A stretch of 64,000 nt of DNA from Flavobacterium sp. KACC 22761 (GCF_034058155.1 NZ_CP139148.1:496001-560000); one strand, 5' to 3'; shown: positions 16,490 through 24,774, counted from the stretch's first letter. Translations and numbers: made by a program. Notes: generated by a model from the letters alone, not told the origin.

Positions 16490-16957
16490 ATGGAATTAAA
16501 AACAAAAATAAGCGCCCAAGACGATAAACAAGAACTCATAATCACACGCGATTTTGATTTGCCTGTCGAATTGCTTTTTAAGGCCTATATCGAACCTGAA
16601 ATTGTAGCGCAATGGATGGGAACCAGAGTTTTAAAACTGGAAAGCAAAAAACATGGCGGTTATCAATTTGAAACCAGCGACGCTAAAGGCAATGTCGTCG
16701 TTCAGATGAATGGTGTTATTCATGAATTTATTCCAAATGAAAAAATAACCCGCACATTTGAAATGGAAAATTCGCCTTTTGCCGTTCAGCTGGAATTTTT
16801 GGAATTTGAAAAAGTAACTGATTCCAAGAGCAAACTCACGATGCAAATCGTATATAAATCGGCAGATTTGCGAGATCAAATGCTACAATTGCCATTTAAG
16901 CAAGGCCTAAATATGGCTCACAATCGATTAGAAGAAATTTGTAACAAACTAAAATAA
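16490..16957 (+). CDS. SRPBCC (AHSA1-like) protein
   Basis: A 155-residue protein with the AHSA1/START helix-grip pattern: ITRDFDLPVELLFKAYIEPE, then VAQWMGTRVL, then GGYQFETSDAKGNVV, and a final long helix QGLNMAHNRLEEIC. These domains bind hydrophobic ligands or assist Hsp90-like partners; ligand unknown. It sits five bases after the ArsR gene, a combination seen widely in bacteria. Confidence 0.87.
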   Translation: MELKTKISAQDDKQELIITRDFDLPVELLFKAYIEPEIVAQWMGTRVLKLESKKHGGYQFETSDAKGNVVVQMNGVIHEFIPNEKITRTFEMENSPFAVQLEFLEFEKVTDSKSKLTMQIVYKSADLRDQMLQLPFKQGLNMAHNRLEEICNKLK

Positions 16958-16964
16958 ATGTATC

Positions 16965-17342
16965 ATGACAAAAAGAAATAAAATTATCTATTGGGTTGCT
17001 ACACTTTGGTTGGCACTAGGAATGACAGCAACAGGAATTGTACAATTGCTTCAGTCAAAAGACGAAACAGATAGAATGTCGCATTTGGGTTATCCAATTT
17101 ATTTGCTAATTTTATTAGGAGTTTGGAAATTGCTGGGCGTCATAACTGTTCTAGCTCCAAAATTTCCGTTATTGAAAGAATGGGCTTATGCCGGATTTTT
17201 CTTTGCAATGTCTGGCGCGATATTTTCACATTTTGCGGCAAATGACAGCGCAAAAGATTTCTTTGGCCCAACGCTTTTATTAATTCTAACTGTAATTTCT
17301 TGGCATTTTAGACCCGCAGAACGAAAACTCATTAACGCTTAA
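16965..17342 (+). CDS. DoxX-family membrane protein
   Basis: A 125-residue protein with four membrane helices of the DoxX type: WVATLWLALGMTATGIVQLL, LGYPIYLLILLGVWKLLGVITVL, a third with AYAGFFFAMSGAIFSH, and a last one before WHFRPAERK. DoxX-like proteins accompany SRPBCC and ArsR genes frequently; roles in redox homeostasis are proposed for relatives but not shown here. Part of the operon. Confidence 0.85.
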   Translation: MTKRNKIIYWVATLWLALGMTATGIVQLLQSKDETDRMSHLGYPIYLLILLGVWKLLGVITVLAPKFPLLKEWAYAGFFFAMSGAIFSHFAANDSAKDFFGPTLLLILTVISWHFRPAERKLINA

Positions 17343-17353
17343 ACTTGTAAATA

Positions 17354-17932
17354 ATGAATCCGAAAGTTGATTTTTTCTTTGACGAAGCCACAAAATGGCA
17401 GGAAGAGCTCGAACAAATGCGTGTCATTGCTCTTGAATGCCAACTTACCGAAGAATTAAAATGGGGAAATCCTTGTTATACATACCAAAACAATAACGTC
17501 ATTTTAATTCATGCTTTTAAGGATTATTGCGCTTTTTTATTTTTTAAAGGCGCATTGCTAAATGACACTGACGGAATTTTGATTCAGCAATCTGAAAACG
17601 TGCAAGCGGCGCGTCACATACGATTTACAAATCTGCAGGAAATCATCGATTTGAAATCGATCTTAAAAACTTACATCTACGAAGCAATTGAAATTGAAAA
17701 AGCAGGATTAAAAGTGATTTTGAAAAAGACTTCTGATTTTCCTGTCTCCGAAGAATTTCAAAAGAAACTAGATGAAAATCCAGACTTAAAAAAAGCTTTT
17801 GAAACTTTGACTCCAGGCAGACAAAGAGCTTATTTGCTTCATTTTTCGCAACCAAAACAATCTAAAACACGAGAAGCCAGAGTTGAAAAACACACACAAA
17901 ACATTCTTGACGGAAAAGGCTTAAATGATTAA
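17354..17932 (+). CDS. YdeI/DUF1801-like protein
   Basis: A 192-residue cytoplasmic protein. The first 115 residues resemble the DUF1801/YdhG fold (EELKWGNPCYTYQNNNVILIH). The C-terminal 60 residues, ending TPGRQRAYLLHFSQPKQSKTREARVEK, match the YdeI/OmpD-associated tail, in which the TPGxQRxYxxxIxxAKxxxTRxxRI pattern is characteristic. Described functions (bacteriocin or polymyxin protection) are for distant relatives. It lies in the ArsR operon. Confidence 0.8.
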   Translation: MNPKVDFFFDEATKWQEELEQMRVIALECQLTEELKWGNPCYTYQNNNVILIHAFKDYCAFLFFKGALLNDTDGILIQQSENVQAARHIRFTNLQEIIDLKSILKTYIYEAIEIEKAGLKVILKKTSDFPVSEEFQKKLDENPDLKKAFETLTPGRQRAYLLHFSQPKQSKTREARVEKHTQNILDGKGLND

Positions 17933-17959
17933 TCTGTTATTACAATAATTCACATCAAC

Positions 17960-18625
17960 ATGACAGCGAATGATATTTTAGAAAAACTTAAAGCTCTTGG
18001 TGATCCAAAAGTATTTGCTCAGAATAAAAAACGAGGCGCCAGCGAAAATCAATTTGGCGTAAAAATGGGCGATATTCGAACATTGGCAAAAAAAATCAAA
18101 ACCAATCACGAATTGGCTTTGGAGCTTTGGGAAACCGGAAATGCCGATGCTCGTTTTTTAGCGATCCTAATTATCGAACCAGAAAAACTTTCGAAAGAAC
18201 AAATTGCTAAAATGGTTTCTTCAGAAAAATTCGTTCATATTGCCGATTGGTTTTATTCGTATATTATAAAAGATTATTCAGATCGTGAAACTTTGCGGCA
18301 AGCATGGATGCATTCGTCTGATGTAATGCATGGGCGTGCCGCATGGAGCCTAACCACCGGATGCGTTGCCCGAAATCCTGACATTCTCGATTTGCCGGCT
18401 TTGCTTGACCGAATTGAAAATGAAATGCCAACTGCAGCTCCTGAAGTGCAATGGACAATGAATAGCACTTTGGCACAAATTGGGATTAAATTTCCCGAGT
18501 ATCGAGCTCGTGCTTTAGCGATTGGCGAAAAATTAGGCATTTATAGAGATTATCCAACTTCAAAAGGTTGCACTTCTCCTTTTGCTCCAATTTGGATCAA
18601 TGAAATGGTTCGCCGACAAGAATAA
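17960..18625 (+). CDS. DNA alkylation repair protein (AlkD-like HEAT repeat)
   Basis: A 221-residue all-helical protein similar to AlkD/AlkC family glycosylases: GDPKVFAQNKKRGASENQFGVKMGDIRTLAKKIKTNH, paired HEAT-like helices, and YRDYPTSKGCTSPFAPIWI near the C-terminus. AlkD removes positively charged alkylated bases such as 7-methylguanine. Key catalytic residues cannot be aligned safely by eye, and the YRDYP...GC.SP ending marks a subfamily rather than classic AlkD. It is co-directional with the ArsR operon (27-base gap). Confidence 0.8.
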   Translation: MTANDILEKLKALGDPKVFAQNKKRGASENQFGVKMGDIRTLAKKIKTNHELALELWETGNADARFLAILIIEPEKLSKEQIAKMVSSEKFVHIADWFYSYIIKDYSDRETLRQAWMHSSDVMHGRAAWSLTTGCVARNPDILDLPALLDRIENEMPTAAPEVQWTMNSTLAQIGIKFPEYRARALAIGEKLGIYRDYPTSKGCTSPFAPIWINEMVRRQE

Positions 18626-18643
18626 AAATCAAAAAAAAGCATC

Positions 18644-19201
18644 ATGAAAAATAAAATTTCACAAGAAGAACAAGAACAACTCATTGCTATTTTGAAAGCT
18701 CGTTTTGAAAAAAACAAAAACCGTCATGCCACTATTGAATGGTCAAAAGTAGAAACAAAACTTACCTCAAATCCAGAAAAACTTTGGTCGCTTTTGCAAA
18801 TGGAGAAAACAGAAGGCGAGCCAGATGTTGTTGGTTACGATGAAAATTCAGACGAATTTATATTTTTCGATTGCGTTGCCGAAAGCCCAAAATCACGAAG
18901 AAGTCTTTGCTACGATAGAAAAGCTTTGGATTCAAGAAAAGAACACAAGCCCAAAAACAGCGCCGTCGATATGGCCGAAGAAATGGGAATCGAACTTTTG
19001 ACCGAAGAACAATACCGACAATTACAAGAACTAGGAAATTTTGACACCAAGACTTCAAGCTGGGTCGCTACTCCCGAAAATGTTCGCAAACTTGGTGGCG
19101 CAGTTTTTTGTGATTATCGATATGGCCGCGTATTTCTTTATCATAATGGGGCTGAATCGTATTATGCCGCGAGAGGTTTTCGGGGTAGTTTAAAAATTTA
19201 A
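18644..19201 (+). CDS. DUF4256 protein
   Basis: A 185-residue soluble protein of the DUF4256 family: helical start, then VVGYDENSDEFIFFDCVAES, YDRKALDSRKEHKP, MAEEMGIELLTEEQYRQLQ, and the end with RVFLYHNGAESYYAARGFRG. These proteins often sit with YdeI-like and SRPBCC genes; no function is established. It is last in the six-gene run starting with the ArsR regulator, 18 bases after the AlkD-like gene. Confidence 0.85.
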   Translation: MKNKISQEEQEQLIAILKARFEKNKNRHATIEWSKVETKLTSNPEKLWSLLQMEKTEGEPDVVGYDENSDEFIFFDCVAESPKSRRSLCYDRKALDSRKEHKPKNSAVDMAEEMGIELLTEEQYRQLQELGNFDTKTSSWVATPENVRKLGGAVFCDYRYGRVFLYHNGAESYYAARGFRGSLKI

Positions 19202-19297
19202 ATTAATCATGATTATTTCACAAAAGAAATTCTCTTACAAAACAAAACTTCACTAAATTCGTTTGGAAATAATTAATCACTAATCCCAAATTAGTTT

Positions 19298-19798
19298 ATG
19301 AAAAACCTACTTTTAGTATCATTTATTATGATTACTTGCTCAACATGGGCACAATCTGCAACGGCTTATTTTGACAAAGCCATGAAAAAAGCCGAAGCAG
19401 GAAACACAAAAGGCGCCATCGCCGATTATACCAAAGCCATAAGCATGAACTCTAAATTTGTTGAAGCTTACCAAAACCGCGGTGTAGCAAAACTCAAGCT
19501 TAACGACTTAAAAGGCGCATTGGCAGATTTTAGCAAAACAATCGAATTAGACGATATGAACGCCGACGCTTTTACGGGAAGAGCAAATGTAAACTACAAA
19601 TTAATGAACTACAACGAAGCAATTGCAGACTGTACTTCATCATTAGGCTTAAATCCGAAAGATTACATTGCTTACAATTTGAGAGGTTTGGCTTATAATA
19701 AAATTGGTGATAAGAAAAATGCTTGCAAAGATTTTTCAAAAGCTGTTGAATTAGGAAGCCAAAGCGCTATAAAAAACAAAGCCACATTTTGTAAATAA
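19298..19798 (+). CDS. Secreted tetratricopeptide repeat protein
   Basis: A 166-residue protein with a signal peptide (cleavage after TWAQ) and about four TPR units: ATAYFDKAMKKAEAGNTKGAIADY, FVEAYQNRGVAKLKLNDLKGALADF, ADAFTGRANVNYKLMNYNEAIADC, YIAYNLRGLAYNKIGDKKNACKDF. TPRs scaffold protein contacts; the partner is unknown. It is a single gene closed by a strong terminator. Confidence 0.88.
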   Translation: MKNLLLVSFIMITCSTWAQSATAYFDKAMKKAEAGNTKGAIADYTKAISMNSKFVEAYQNRGVAKLKLNDLKGALADFSKTIELDDMNADAFTGRANVNYKLMNYNEAIADCTSSLGLNPKDYIAYNLRGLAYNKIGDKKNACKDFSKAVELGSQSAIKNKATFCK

Positions 19799-19820
19799 TT
19801 GAGGCAAAAAACATAAAAAC

Positions 19821-19850
19821 AGCCTGTAGAAATTTATCTACAGGCTATTT
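19821..19850 (+). terminator. Rho-independent terminator
   Basis: A ten-base perfect stem AGCCTGTAGA / TCTACAGGCT with a six-base loop, followed by ATTTATTTTT, 23 bases after the TPR gene stop. Confidence 0.85.
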
Positions 19851-20033
19851 ATTTTTAAATATATTGACAAAAAACCACCTTAGATTGACTCTAAATAGTT
19901 GTGATTTTTTATCAAAAAAATAAAATAATGCGAAAAAAAGCCTCTTTTAACCCAATTAAATCAGTATGTTACTACAAACTCTCAATAATCGATCATTTTG
20001 CTAAAGTTTTAAAGTTTTTTTCAGATTTTATTC

Positions 20034-20041
20034 TATTTTTG
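20034..20041 (+). promoter_or_regulatory. -7 box of the CarH-like regulator gene
   Basis: TATTTTTG matches TAnnTTTG and lies 18 bases before the ATG at 20060, supporting that start. It overlaps the left half of the putative operator. Confidence 0.6.
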
Positions 20042-20070
20042 TTTATTCAACAATCGAAAATGGTAAACAA
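20039..20070. promoter_or_regulatory. Putative CarH-like operator 1 (own gene)
   Basis: TTGTTTA (20039-20045), 18 bases, TAAACAA (20064-20070). It overlaps the -7 box and the start codon of the regulator gene, as expected for self-repression. The same half-sites and spacer occur at 20965-20996 and 28338-28369. Confidence 0.65.
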
Positions 20071-20962
20071 TATAAAAACAGTTTTCAGCATAAAAGATCT
20101 TGAAAACTTATCTGGAATTAAAGCGCATACAATTCGTATTTGGGAAAAGAGATATAATATTCTTGAACCTATGCGAACTGATACCAATATCAGACTATAT
20201 AATTTACAAAATTTACAGAAGCTTTTAAATATTACCTTACTGCATGAGTACGGATATAAAATATCTAAAATTGCTACTTATCCTGAAGACAAAATTCCGC
20301 AGCTAGTACGTGAAATCATATCAAAGAAAAATTCACAAAACTATGCAATCACGTCATTCAAAATGGCGATGATGAATTTTGACCAAGAATTGTTCTTCAA
20401 TACTTTCGATTGGCTTATTTCAGAAAAAAGCTTTAAGGAAGTTTTCAAAGAACATTTTCTACCCTTGTTGAAAGAATTAGGATTATTGTGGCAATCTGAA
20501 ACCATTACGCCAGCAAATGAACATTTTATGAGTCATTTGATCAAGCAAAAGATTTTAATTTATACCGAAAGCCTTCAAATATTAAAACCAACCAAAACAG
20601 ATCGAATTTTTGTTCTCTCATTGCCATTGAATGAAATTCATCAAATTGGTTTATTATATCTGCAATACGAAATTTTATCAAGAGGATACAAGACCATTTA
20701 TCTTGGCGAAAGCATGCCGATTGAAAACCTACAGGATCTTACACGTCATTTTGAGAACATTACTTTCGTTTCTTTTATGACCGTACAGCCCGATAGATCG
20801 GTTATCAATCAATATGTGAAATCAATGGGACAGAAATTGCTTCTAAAAAATAACGAAATCTGGCTTATGGGGAATATGGTCGAGCATATTGATCAATCCA
20901 ATCTTCCTCAGCGCATTCGCATTTTTGATTCGATGGAAGAAACTATAGAAGAAATACAATGA
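20060..20962 (+). CDS. MerR-family regulator with B12-binding domain (CarH/LitR-like photoreceptor candidate)
   Basis: A 300-residue regulator. Residues 6-75 form a MerR DNA-binding domain (FSIKDLENLSGIKAHTIRIW, then EKRYN). Residues 95-175 fit the helical cap of B12 domains and contain W-x9-EH (Trp144, Glu154, His155). Residues 180-300 are Rossmann-like with E-x-H-x-x-G (Glu192, His194, Gly197), whose His is the lower cobalt ligand in CarH. In known CarH proteins adenosylcobalamin gives a DNA-bound tetramer that light breaks, releasing carotenoid genes. In Thermus CarH a His directly after the motif Trp becomes the upper ligand after light; here it is Gln145. The frame is open 53 codons upstream, but the promoter lies inside that stretch, so 20060 is the start. 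It precedes crtI by 34 bases. Confidence 0.88.
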   Translation: MVNNIKTVFSIKDLENLSGIKAHTIRIWEKRYNILEPMRTDTNIRLYNLQNLQKLLNITLLHEYGYKISKIATYPEDKIPQLVREIISKKNSQNYAITSFKMAMMNFDQELFFNTFDWLISEKSFKEVFKEHFLPLLKELGLLWQSETITPANEHFMSHLIKQKILIYTESLQILKPTKTDRIFVLSLPLNEIHQIGLLYLQYEILSRGYKTIYLGESMPIENLQDLTRHFENITFVSFMTVQPDRSVINQYVKSMGQKLLLKNNEIWLMGNMVEHIDQSNLPQRIRIFDSMEETIEEIQ

Positions 20963-20964
20963 TT

Positions 20965-20996
20965 TTGTTTAAAGTTTTTGTATATTTGTTAAACAA
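20965..20996. promoter_or_regulatory. Putative CarH-like operator 2 with the crtI promoter inside
   Basis: TTTGTTTAA (20964-20972) and TTAAACAAA (20989-20997) form a perfect nine-base inverted repeat around a 16-base spacer (core TTGTTTA-N18-TAAACAA). The -7 box TATATTTG (20981-20988) lies within the spacer, and the right arm reaches the first base of the crtI start codon. A protein bound here would block transcription. Confidence 0.7.
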
Positions 20997-22463
20997 ATGA
21001 CAAAAACGATAATCATATTAGGTTCAGGCTTTTCTTCGTTAGCCGCTTCTTGTTACTTGGCAAAGCAAGGGAACAAAGTAACTATCTATGAAAAAAATCC
21101 AACGATTGGCGGGCGCGCTAGACAATTCAAAAAAGATGGTTTTACATTTGACATGGGACCAAGCTGGTACTGGATGCCCGATGTTTTTGAACGTTTTTTC
21201 CAAGATTTCAACAAACAGACTTCTGATTATTATGAGCTTATCAAACTAAATCCAGCTTATCGGGTTTATTTTGGAACAAATGATTTTATCACAATTTGTG
21301 ATAATTTGGAAGAAATCAAAACCACTTTTGAAACAATCGAAAAAGGAAGTGCAGAAAAACTTCAAAATTTCATCAATCAAGCCAAAAGCAATTATGATAT
21401 TGCGATTAAAGATTTAGTTTATCGCCCAGGAATTTCGCCATTAGAATTGATTACTCCAAAAACGGCTTTAAAACTCAATCAGTTTTTAAGCAATGTGAGT
21501 GAGGATATCCGCAAGAAATTCAAAAATGAAAAATTAATTCAGATTCTGGAATTTCCGGTTTTATTTCTCGGAGCAAAACCCAATAAAACGCCTTCATTTT
21601 ACAATTTCATGAATTATGCCGATTTTGGTTTAGGAACTTGGCATCCAAAAACAGGAATGTTTGATGTAGTTCGTGGTCTTGAAAAATTAGCTTTAGAACT
21701 CGGCGTAACCATCAAAACCAATTCGCCAGTTGAAAAAATTATCGTGGAAAACAAAACCGCAACCGGAATTGTAAGCAATGGTGAAATCATAAAAGCCGAC
21801 ATTGTTTTAAGTGGCGCCGATTATCAGCATACCGAGACTTTACTCGAAAAAGAACATCGTGCATACTCTGAAAAATACTGGCAAAGCCGCGTTTTTGCGC
21901 CCTCTTCGCTCCTATTTTTCATTGGTTTCAACAAAAAAATAGAGAATATCTCGCATCATGCTTTATTTTTTGATGTTGATTTCGACAAACATGCGAAAGA
22001 CATTTATGACGATCCTAAATGGCCAAACGAACCTTTGTTTTATGCCAATTTCCCATCAAAAACAGATTTGACTGCCGCGCCAAACAATATGGAATCTGGT
22101 TTTTTCTTAATTCCGTTGGCACCCGGAATTGAAGATAATGAAGTGCTTCGGGAAAAATATTTTGAAAAAATAATCTCGCGCTTTGAAGAACTCACACAAC
22201 AAAGCATTCGACATAACATTATATTTAAGAAATCATTCTGCAAAAATGATTTTGTAACAGATTACAACGCGTACAAAGGAAATGCTTACGGAATGGCCAA
22301 TACACTATTGCAAACCGCTTTTTTAAGGCCAAAACTAAAAAGCAAAAAAGTACGTAATTTATATTTTACAGGACAATTGACTGTTCCTGGTCCAGGGGTT
22401 CCGCCTGCTTTAATTTCGGGAAAATTGGTTGCTGAGTTAATTCAAAAATCTTTTAGATCTTAA
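20997..22463 (+). CDS. crtI: Phytoene desaturase (CrtI type)
   Basis: The 488-residue flavoprotein converts phytoene stepwise to lycopene. It has the N-terminal dinucleotide-binding motif GSGFSSLAASCYLAKQG and the YEKNPTIGGRARQF segment, FDMGPSW typical of CrtI, and the C-terminal NLYFTGQLTVPGPGVPPALISGK signature. A diapophytoene or carotenoid-modifying relative is possible, but the neighbouring crtB supports C40 synthesis. The gene starts immediately after the shared promoter/operator and overlaps nothing; crtB follows by four bases. Confidence 0.94.
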   Translation: MTKTIIILGSGFSSLAASCYLAKQGNKVTIYEKNPTIGGRARQFKKDGFTFDMGPSWYWMPDVFERFFQDFNKQTSDYYELIKLNPAYRVYFGTNDFITICDNLEEIKTTFETIEKGSAEKLQNFINQAKSNYDIAIKDLVYRPGISPLELITPKTALKLNQFLSNVSEDIRKKFKNEKLIQILEFPVLFLGAKPNKTPSFYNFMNYADFGLGTWHPKTGMFDVVRGLEKLALELGVTIKTNSPVEKIIVENKTATGIVSNGEIIKADIVLSGADYQHTETLLEKEHRAYSEKYWQSRVFAPSSLLFFIGFNKKIENISHHALFFDVDFDKHAKDIYDDPKWPNEPLFYANFPSKTDLTAAPNNMESGFFLIPLAPGIEDNEVLREKYFEKIISRFEELTQQSIRHNIIFKKSFCKNDFVTDYNAYKGNAYGMANTLLQTAFLRPKLKSKKVRNLYFTGQLTVPGPGVPPALISGKLVAELIQKSFRS

Positions 22464-22467
22464 AAAA

Positions 22468-23307
22468 ATGAAATCACTATTCGACGCCGTTTCTTTCAAA
22501 TGCAGTAAACTCGTTACGCAAAATTACAGCTCCTCTTTTTCATTGGCAGTAAAAATGCTGTCCCCAAGTATTCGCGATGCTATTTACAGCATTTATGGTT
22601 TTGTTCGGTTTGCCGATGAAATCGTAGATTCATTTCATGCTTATGAAAAAGAATACCTAATAGATGATTTCGAAAAAGAATATTACAAAGCAATGGAGCT
22701 CGGAATCAGCCTAAATCCGATATTAAATTCCTTTCAGCATACCGTTAAAGAATACAATATCACAGACGATTTAGTTCAGGCTTTTTTGCGTAGCATGAAA
22801 CTCGACCTCATCAAATCAACATACCACACACAAACCGAATATGCCGATTATATTTATGGTTCTGCCGATGTTGTTGGCTTAATGTGTTTGAAAGTTTTTG
22901 TGGCTGGAAAACAGCATAAATACGAACAATTAAAAAATGAAGCCATGAGGTTAGGCTCAGCTTTTCAGAAGGTTAATTTTTTAAGAGATTTAAAAGATGA
23001 CAATACTATTTTAAACCGAACTTATTTCCCAGGAGTGAATCTGGAAAATTTCAATGAAGATTCGAAAGCGCAAATCATAAAAGAAATCGAAGAAGATTTC
23101 AAAATCGCTTATCAAGGAATCGTCAAACTCCCAATGGAAGCAAAATTTGGCGTTTACACTGCTTATGTTTATTATAAAAAATTACTGAAAAAACTGAAAA
23201 ATACGCCTTCACATGAAATTAGAAACTCTCGAATTCGGGTTTCTAATTATGCAAAAGCAGGGCTTTTAGCGCAGTCTTTTGTGACTTATAAATTGAAGTT
23301 GGTTTAA
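22468..23307 (+). CDS. crtB: Phytoene synthase
   Basis: The 279-residue enzyme joins two geranylgeranyl diphosphates to phytoene. It has both Asp-rich magnesium sites: FADEIVDSF (about residues 48-56) and RDLKDDN (about 172-178), plus YGFVRFADE and YIYGSADVVGLMC, the usual squalene/phytoene synthase pattern. It is translated with crtI (four-base gap) and is therefore under the same promoter. Length and motifs are standard. Confidence 0.94.
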   Translation: MKSLFDAVSFKCSKLVTQNYSSSFSLAVKMLSPSIRDAIYSIYGFVRFADEIVDSFHAYEKEYLIDDFEKEYYKAMELGISLNPILNSFQHTVKEYNITDDLVQAFLRSMKLDLIKSTYHTQTEYADYIYGSADVVGLMCLKVFVAGKQHKYEQLKNEAMRLGSAFQKVNFLRDLKDDNTILNRTYFPGVNLENFNEDSKAQIIKEIEEDFKIAYQGIVKLPMEAKFGVYTAYVYYKKLLKKLKNTPSHEIRNSRIRVSNYAKAGLLAQSFVTYKLKLV

Positions 23308-23344
23308 TTTCTTTCAGCTTTATCGTTACAATTAAGCCAACAGT

Positions 23345-23475
23345 TTGTCATTTCGACTAAGGAGACTCGAGCGATAGCGAACAGGCGAAGCAAATCTTCG
23401 CAAGTAGCTCCGTAATCTAAAGTGACAATCTTTGTCGAGTTTCTAGCTAAGATTTCTCCTTCGTCGAAATGACAA
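23345..23475. repeat. 131-bp imperfect inverted repeat (MITE-like)
   Basis: Ends TTGTCATTTCGAC and GTCGAAATGACAA are exact 13-base inverted repeats; AAGGAGA/TCTCCTT continues the match inward. The middle is GC-richer and imperfectly paired. I recall the TCATTTCGACGAAGGAGAAAT element as widespread in flavobacterial genomes. It separates crtB and crtZ. The rest of that gap has no further signal. Confidence 0.8.
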
Positions 23476-23592
23476 GATTGAGAGAAGTGCGGACTTTAAA
23501 ACAAAAAATATTCTTTAGAGTCAATCTTTTATAATTTAAAGCTAAACTCAAAAAAAATAAATTGATAATTTTAAAACATCAACATTTATAAA

Positions 23593-24033
23593 ATGATTTC
23601 TTTTTTAATCTTTTTAAGCGTTTTTCTATGCATGGAATGTGTTACTTGGCTCACGCACAAATATGTAATGCACGGGTTTATGTGGTATTTTCACGCTGAT
23701 CATCATCAGCCAAAATACGAGCACACTTTTGAGCGCAATGACATTTTCTTTGTGATTTTTGCGATTCCGAGTATTGCCTTGTTTTACTTTGGTGTTCAAG
23801 GCGGATTCAATTATCTGTTTTTTGTAGCCTGTGGCATCACGCTTTATGGAGCCTGTTATTTTTTGATTCACGATGTTTTGATTCATCAGCGTTTTAAATG
23901 GTTCAAAAACACCAAAAATAAATATTTAATCGGACTCAGAAAGGCACATAAAATACATCATAAACACCTTAATAAGGAAAAAGGAGAATGTTTCGGGATG
24001 TTGTTTGTACCATTTAAATATTATAAAATGTAA
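23593..24033 (+). CDS. crtZ: Beta-carotene hydroxylase (CrtZ type)
   Basis: A 146-residue membrane di-iron enzyme that adds 3-hydroxyl groups to beta-ionone rings, giving zeaxanthin. The fatty-acid-hydroxylase His clusters are complete: THKYVMHGFMWYFHADHHQP (about 16-37), the HDVLIHQRF region, and KAHKIHHKHLNK near the end. Three to four membrane helices lie between. It follows crtB after a repeat-containing gap and lacks its own obvious promoter. No lycopene cyclase gene is present in the window, so its substrate must be made by a gene elsewhere. Confidence 0.93.
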   Translation: MISFLIFLSVFLCMECVTWLTHKYVMHGFMWYFHADHHQPKYEHTFERNDIFFVIFAIPSIALFYFGVQGGFNYLFFVACGITLYGACYFLIHDVLIHQRFKWFKNTKNKYLIGLRKAHKIHHKHLNKEKGECFGMLFVPFKYYKM

Positions 24034-24041
24034 AATATTTT

Positions 24042-24125
24042 GGGCGTTCTCCGCCGTGCGGATCGGTTTTTTCGTTCCCGCTTCCCGATGAAAAATCGGG
24101 AGAGCTCCACTGCAACCCCTAACGC
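24042..24125. repeat. REP-like element with GGGCGTT and CCCTAACGC ends, copy 2
   Basis: An 84-base element beginning GGGCGTT and ending CCCTAACGC, as at 3729-3837. The middle differs but also has an inner hairpin, TCCCGAT/ATCGGGA (24083-24089 and 24095-24101). Lies between crtZ and the SRPBCC gene. Confidence 0.7.
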
Positions 24126-24160
24126 TCGCGTTTTTTAAGAACAATTGATTCAACGAGAAA

Positions 24161-24670
24161 ATGAAATTATACAAAATAGAAACCGTTCAGTATGTAAATT
24201 CAAGCGTTGAGGACTGCTGGGATTTTTTCTCCAGTCCAAAAAACCTGCAAACCATAACGCTTGATAATATGAGTTTTGAAATCCAAGATTTCGATGACAA
24301 ACGAATGTATCACGGACAAATCATAACCTATACATTAAAACCGCTATTCGGAATCAAAATTTCGTGGGTTACTGAAATTACGGCCTGTAAGGAAAACGAA
24401 TATTTCATCGACATTCAGCGCTTCGGTCCATATAAATTATGGCATCACAAACATTTTTTTGAACGCACAGAAGATGGCCGAACAAAAATGACCGACATCG
24501 TTCATTATGCACTCCCGCTAGGAATTCTAGGCCGATTTATGAATACACTAATTGTAAAAAACAAACTAAAAAACATTTTCGATTATAGACACAACAAAAT
24601 CGAAGAATTGTTTAATTCGAAACCACAGCCACAAATTGTACAACTTAATGGCAAACAAAAAAGTTTTTAA
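24161..24670 (+). CDS. SRPBCC ligand-binding protein of the carotenoid/photolyase cluster
   Basis: A 169-residue helix-grip protein: VEDCWDFFSSPKNLQTITLD, then YTLKPLFGIKISWVTEITACKE, FGPYKLWHHKHFFERTEDGRTKMTDIVHYALPLG, and a final helix with LKNIFDYRHNKIEELF. This subgroup (sometimes called cell division inhibitor-like or COG4276) typically sits beside photolyase and TIGR01777 genes, both of which occur here. It may carry a hydrophobic ligand; no function is proven. It lies 127 bases after crtZ, beyond a repeat. Confidence 0.82.
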   Translation: MKLYKIETVQYVNSSVEDCWDFFSSPKNLQTITLDNMSFEIQDFDDKRMYHGQIITYTLKPLFGIKISWVTEITACKENEYFIDIQRFGPYKLWHHKHFFERTEDGRTKMTDIVHYALPLGILGRFMNTLIVKNKLKNIFDYRHNKIEELFNSKPQPQIVQLNGKQKSF

Positions 24671-24697
24671 GATATAAAGCAAAATGTTTTTTTTTAT

Positions 24698-24774
24698 CTC
24701 GCAAAGACGCTAAGTCACAAAGCATTTTCTGTCAAGCTTTTCAATAAAACTTTGCGTCTTTGCGTCTTTGCGAG
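24698..24774. repeat. Inverted repeat CTCGCAAAGACG / CGTCTTTGCGAG
   Basis: Twelve-base arms at 24698-24709 and 24763-24774; inside, TCACAAAG and ACTTTGCG extend the pairing loosely, and CTTTGCGT is repeated in tandem. A dispersed-repeat type that also separates the SRPBCC gene from the photolyase gene. Confidence 0.7.
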
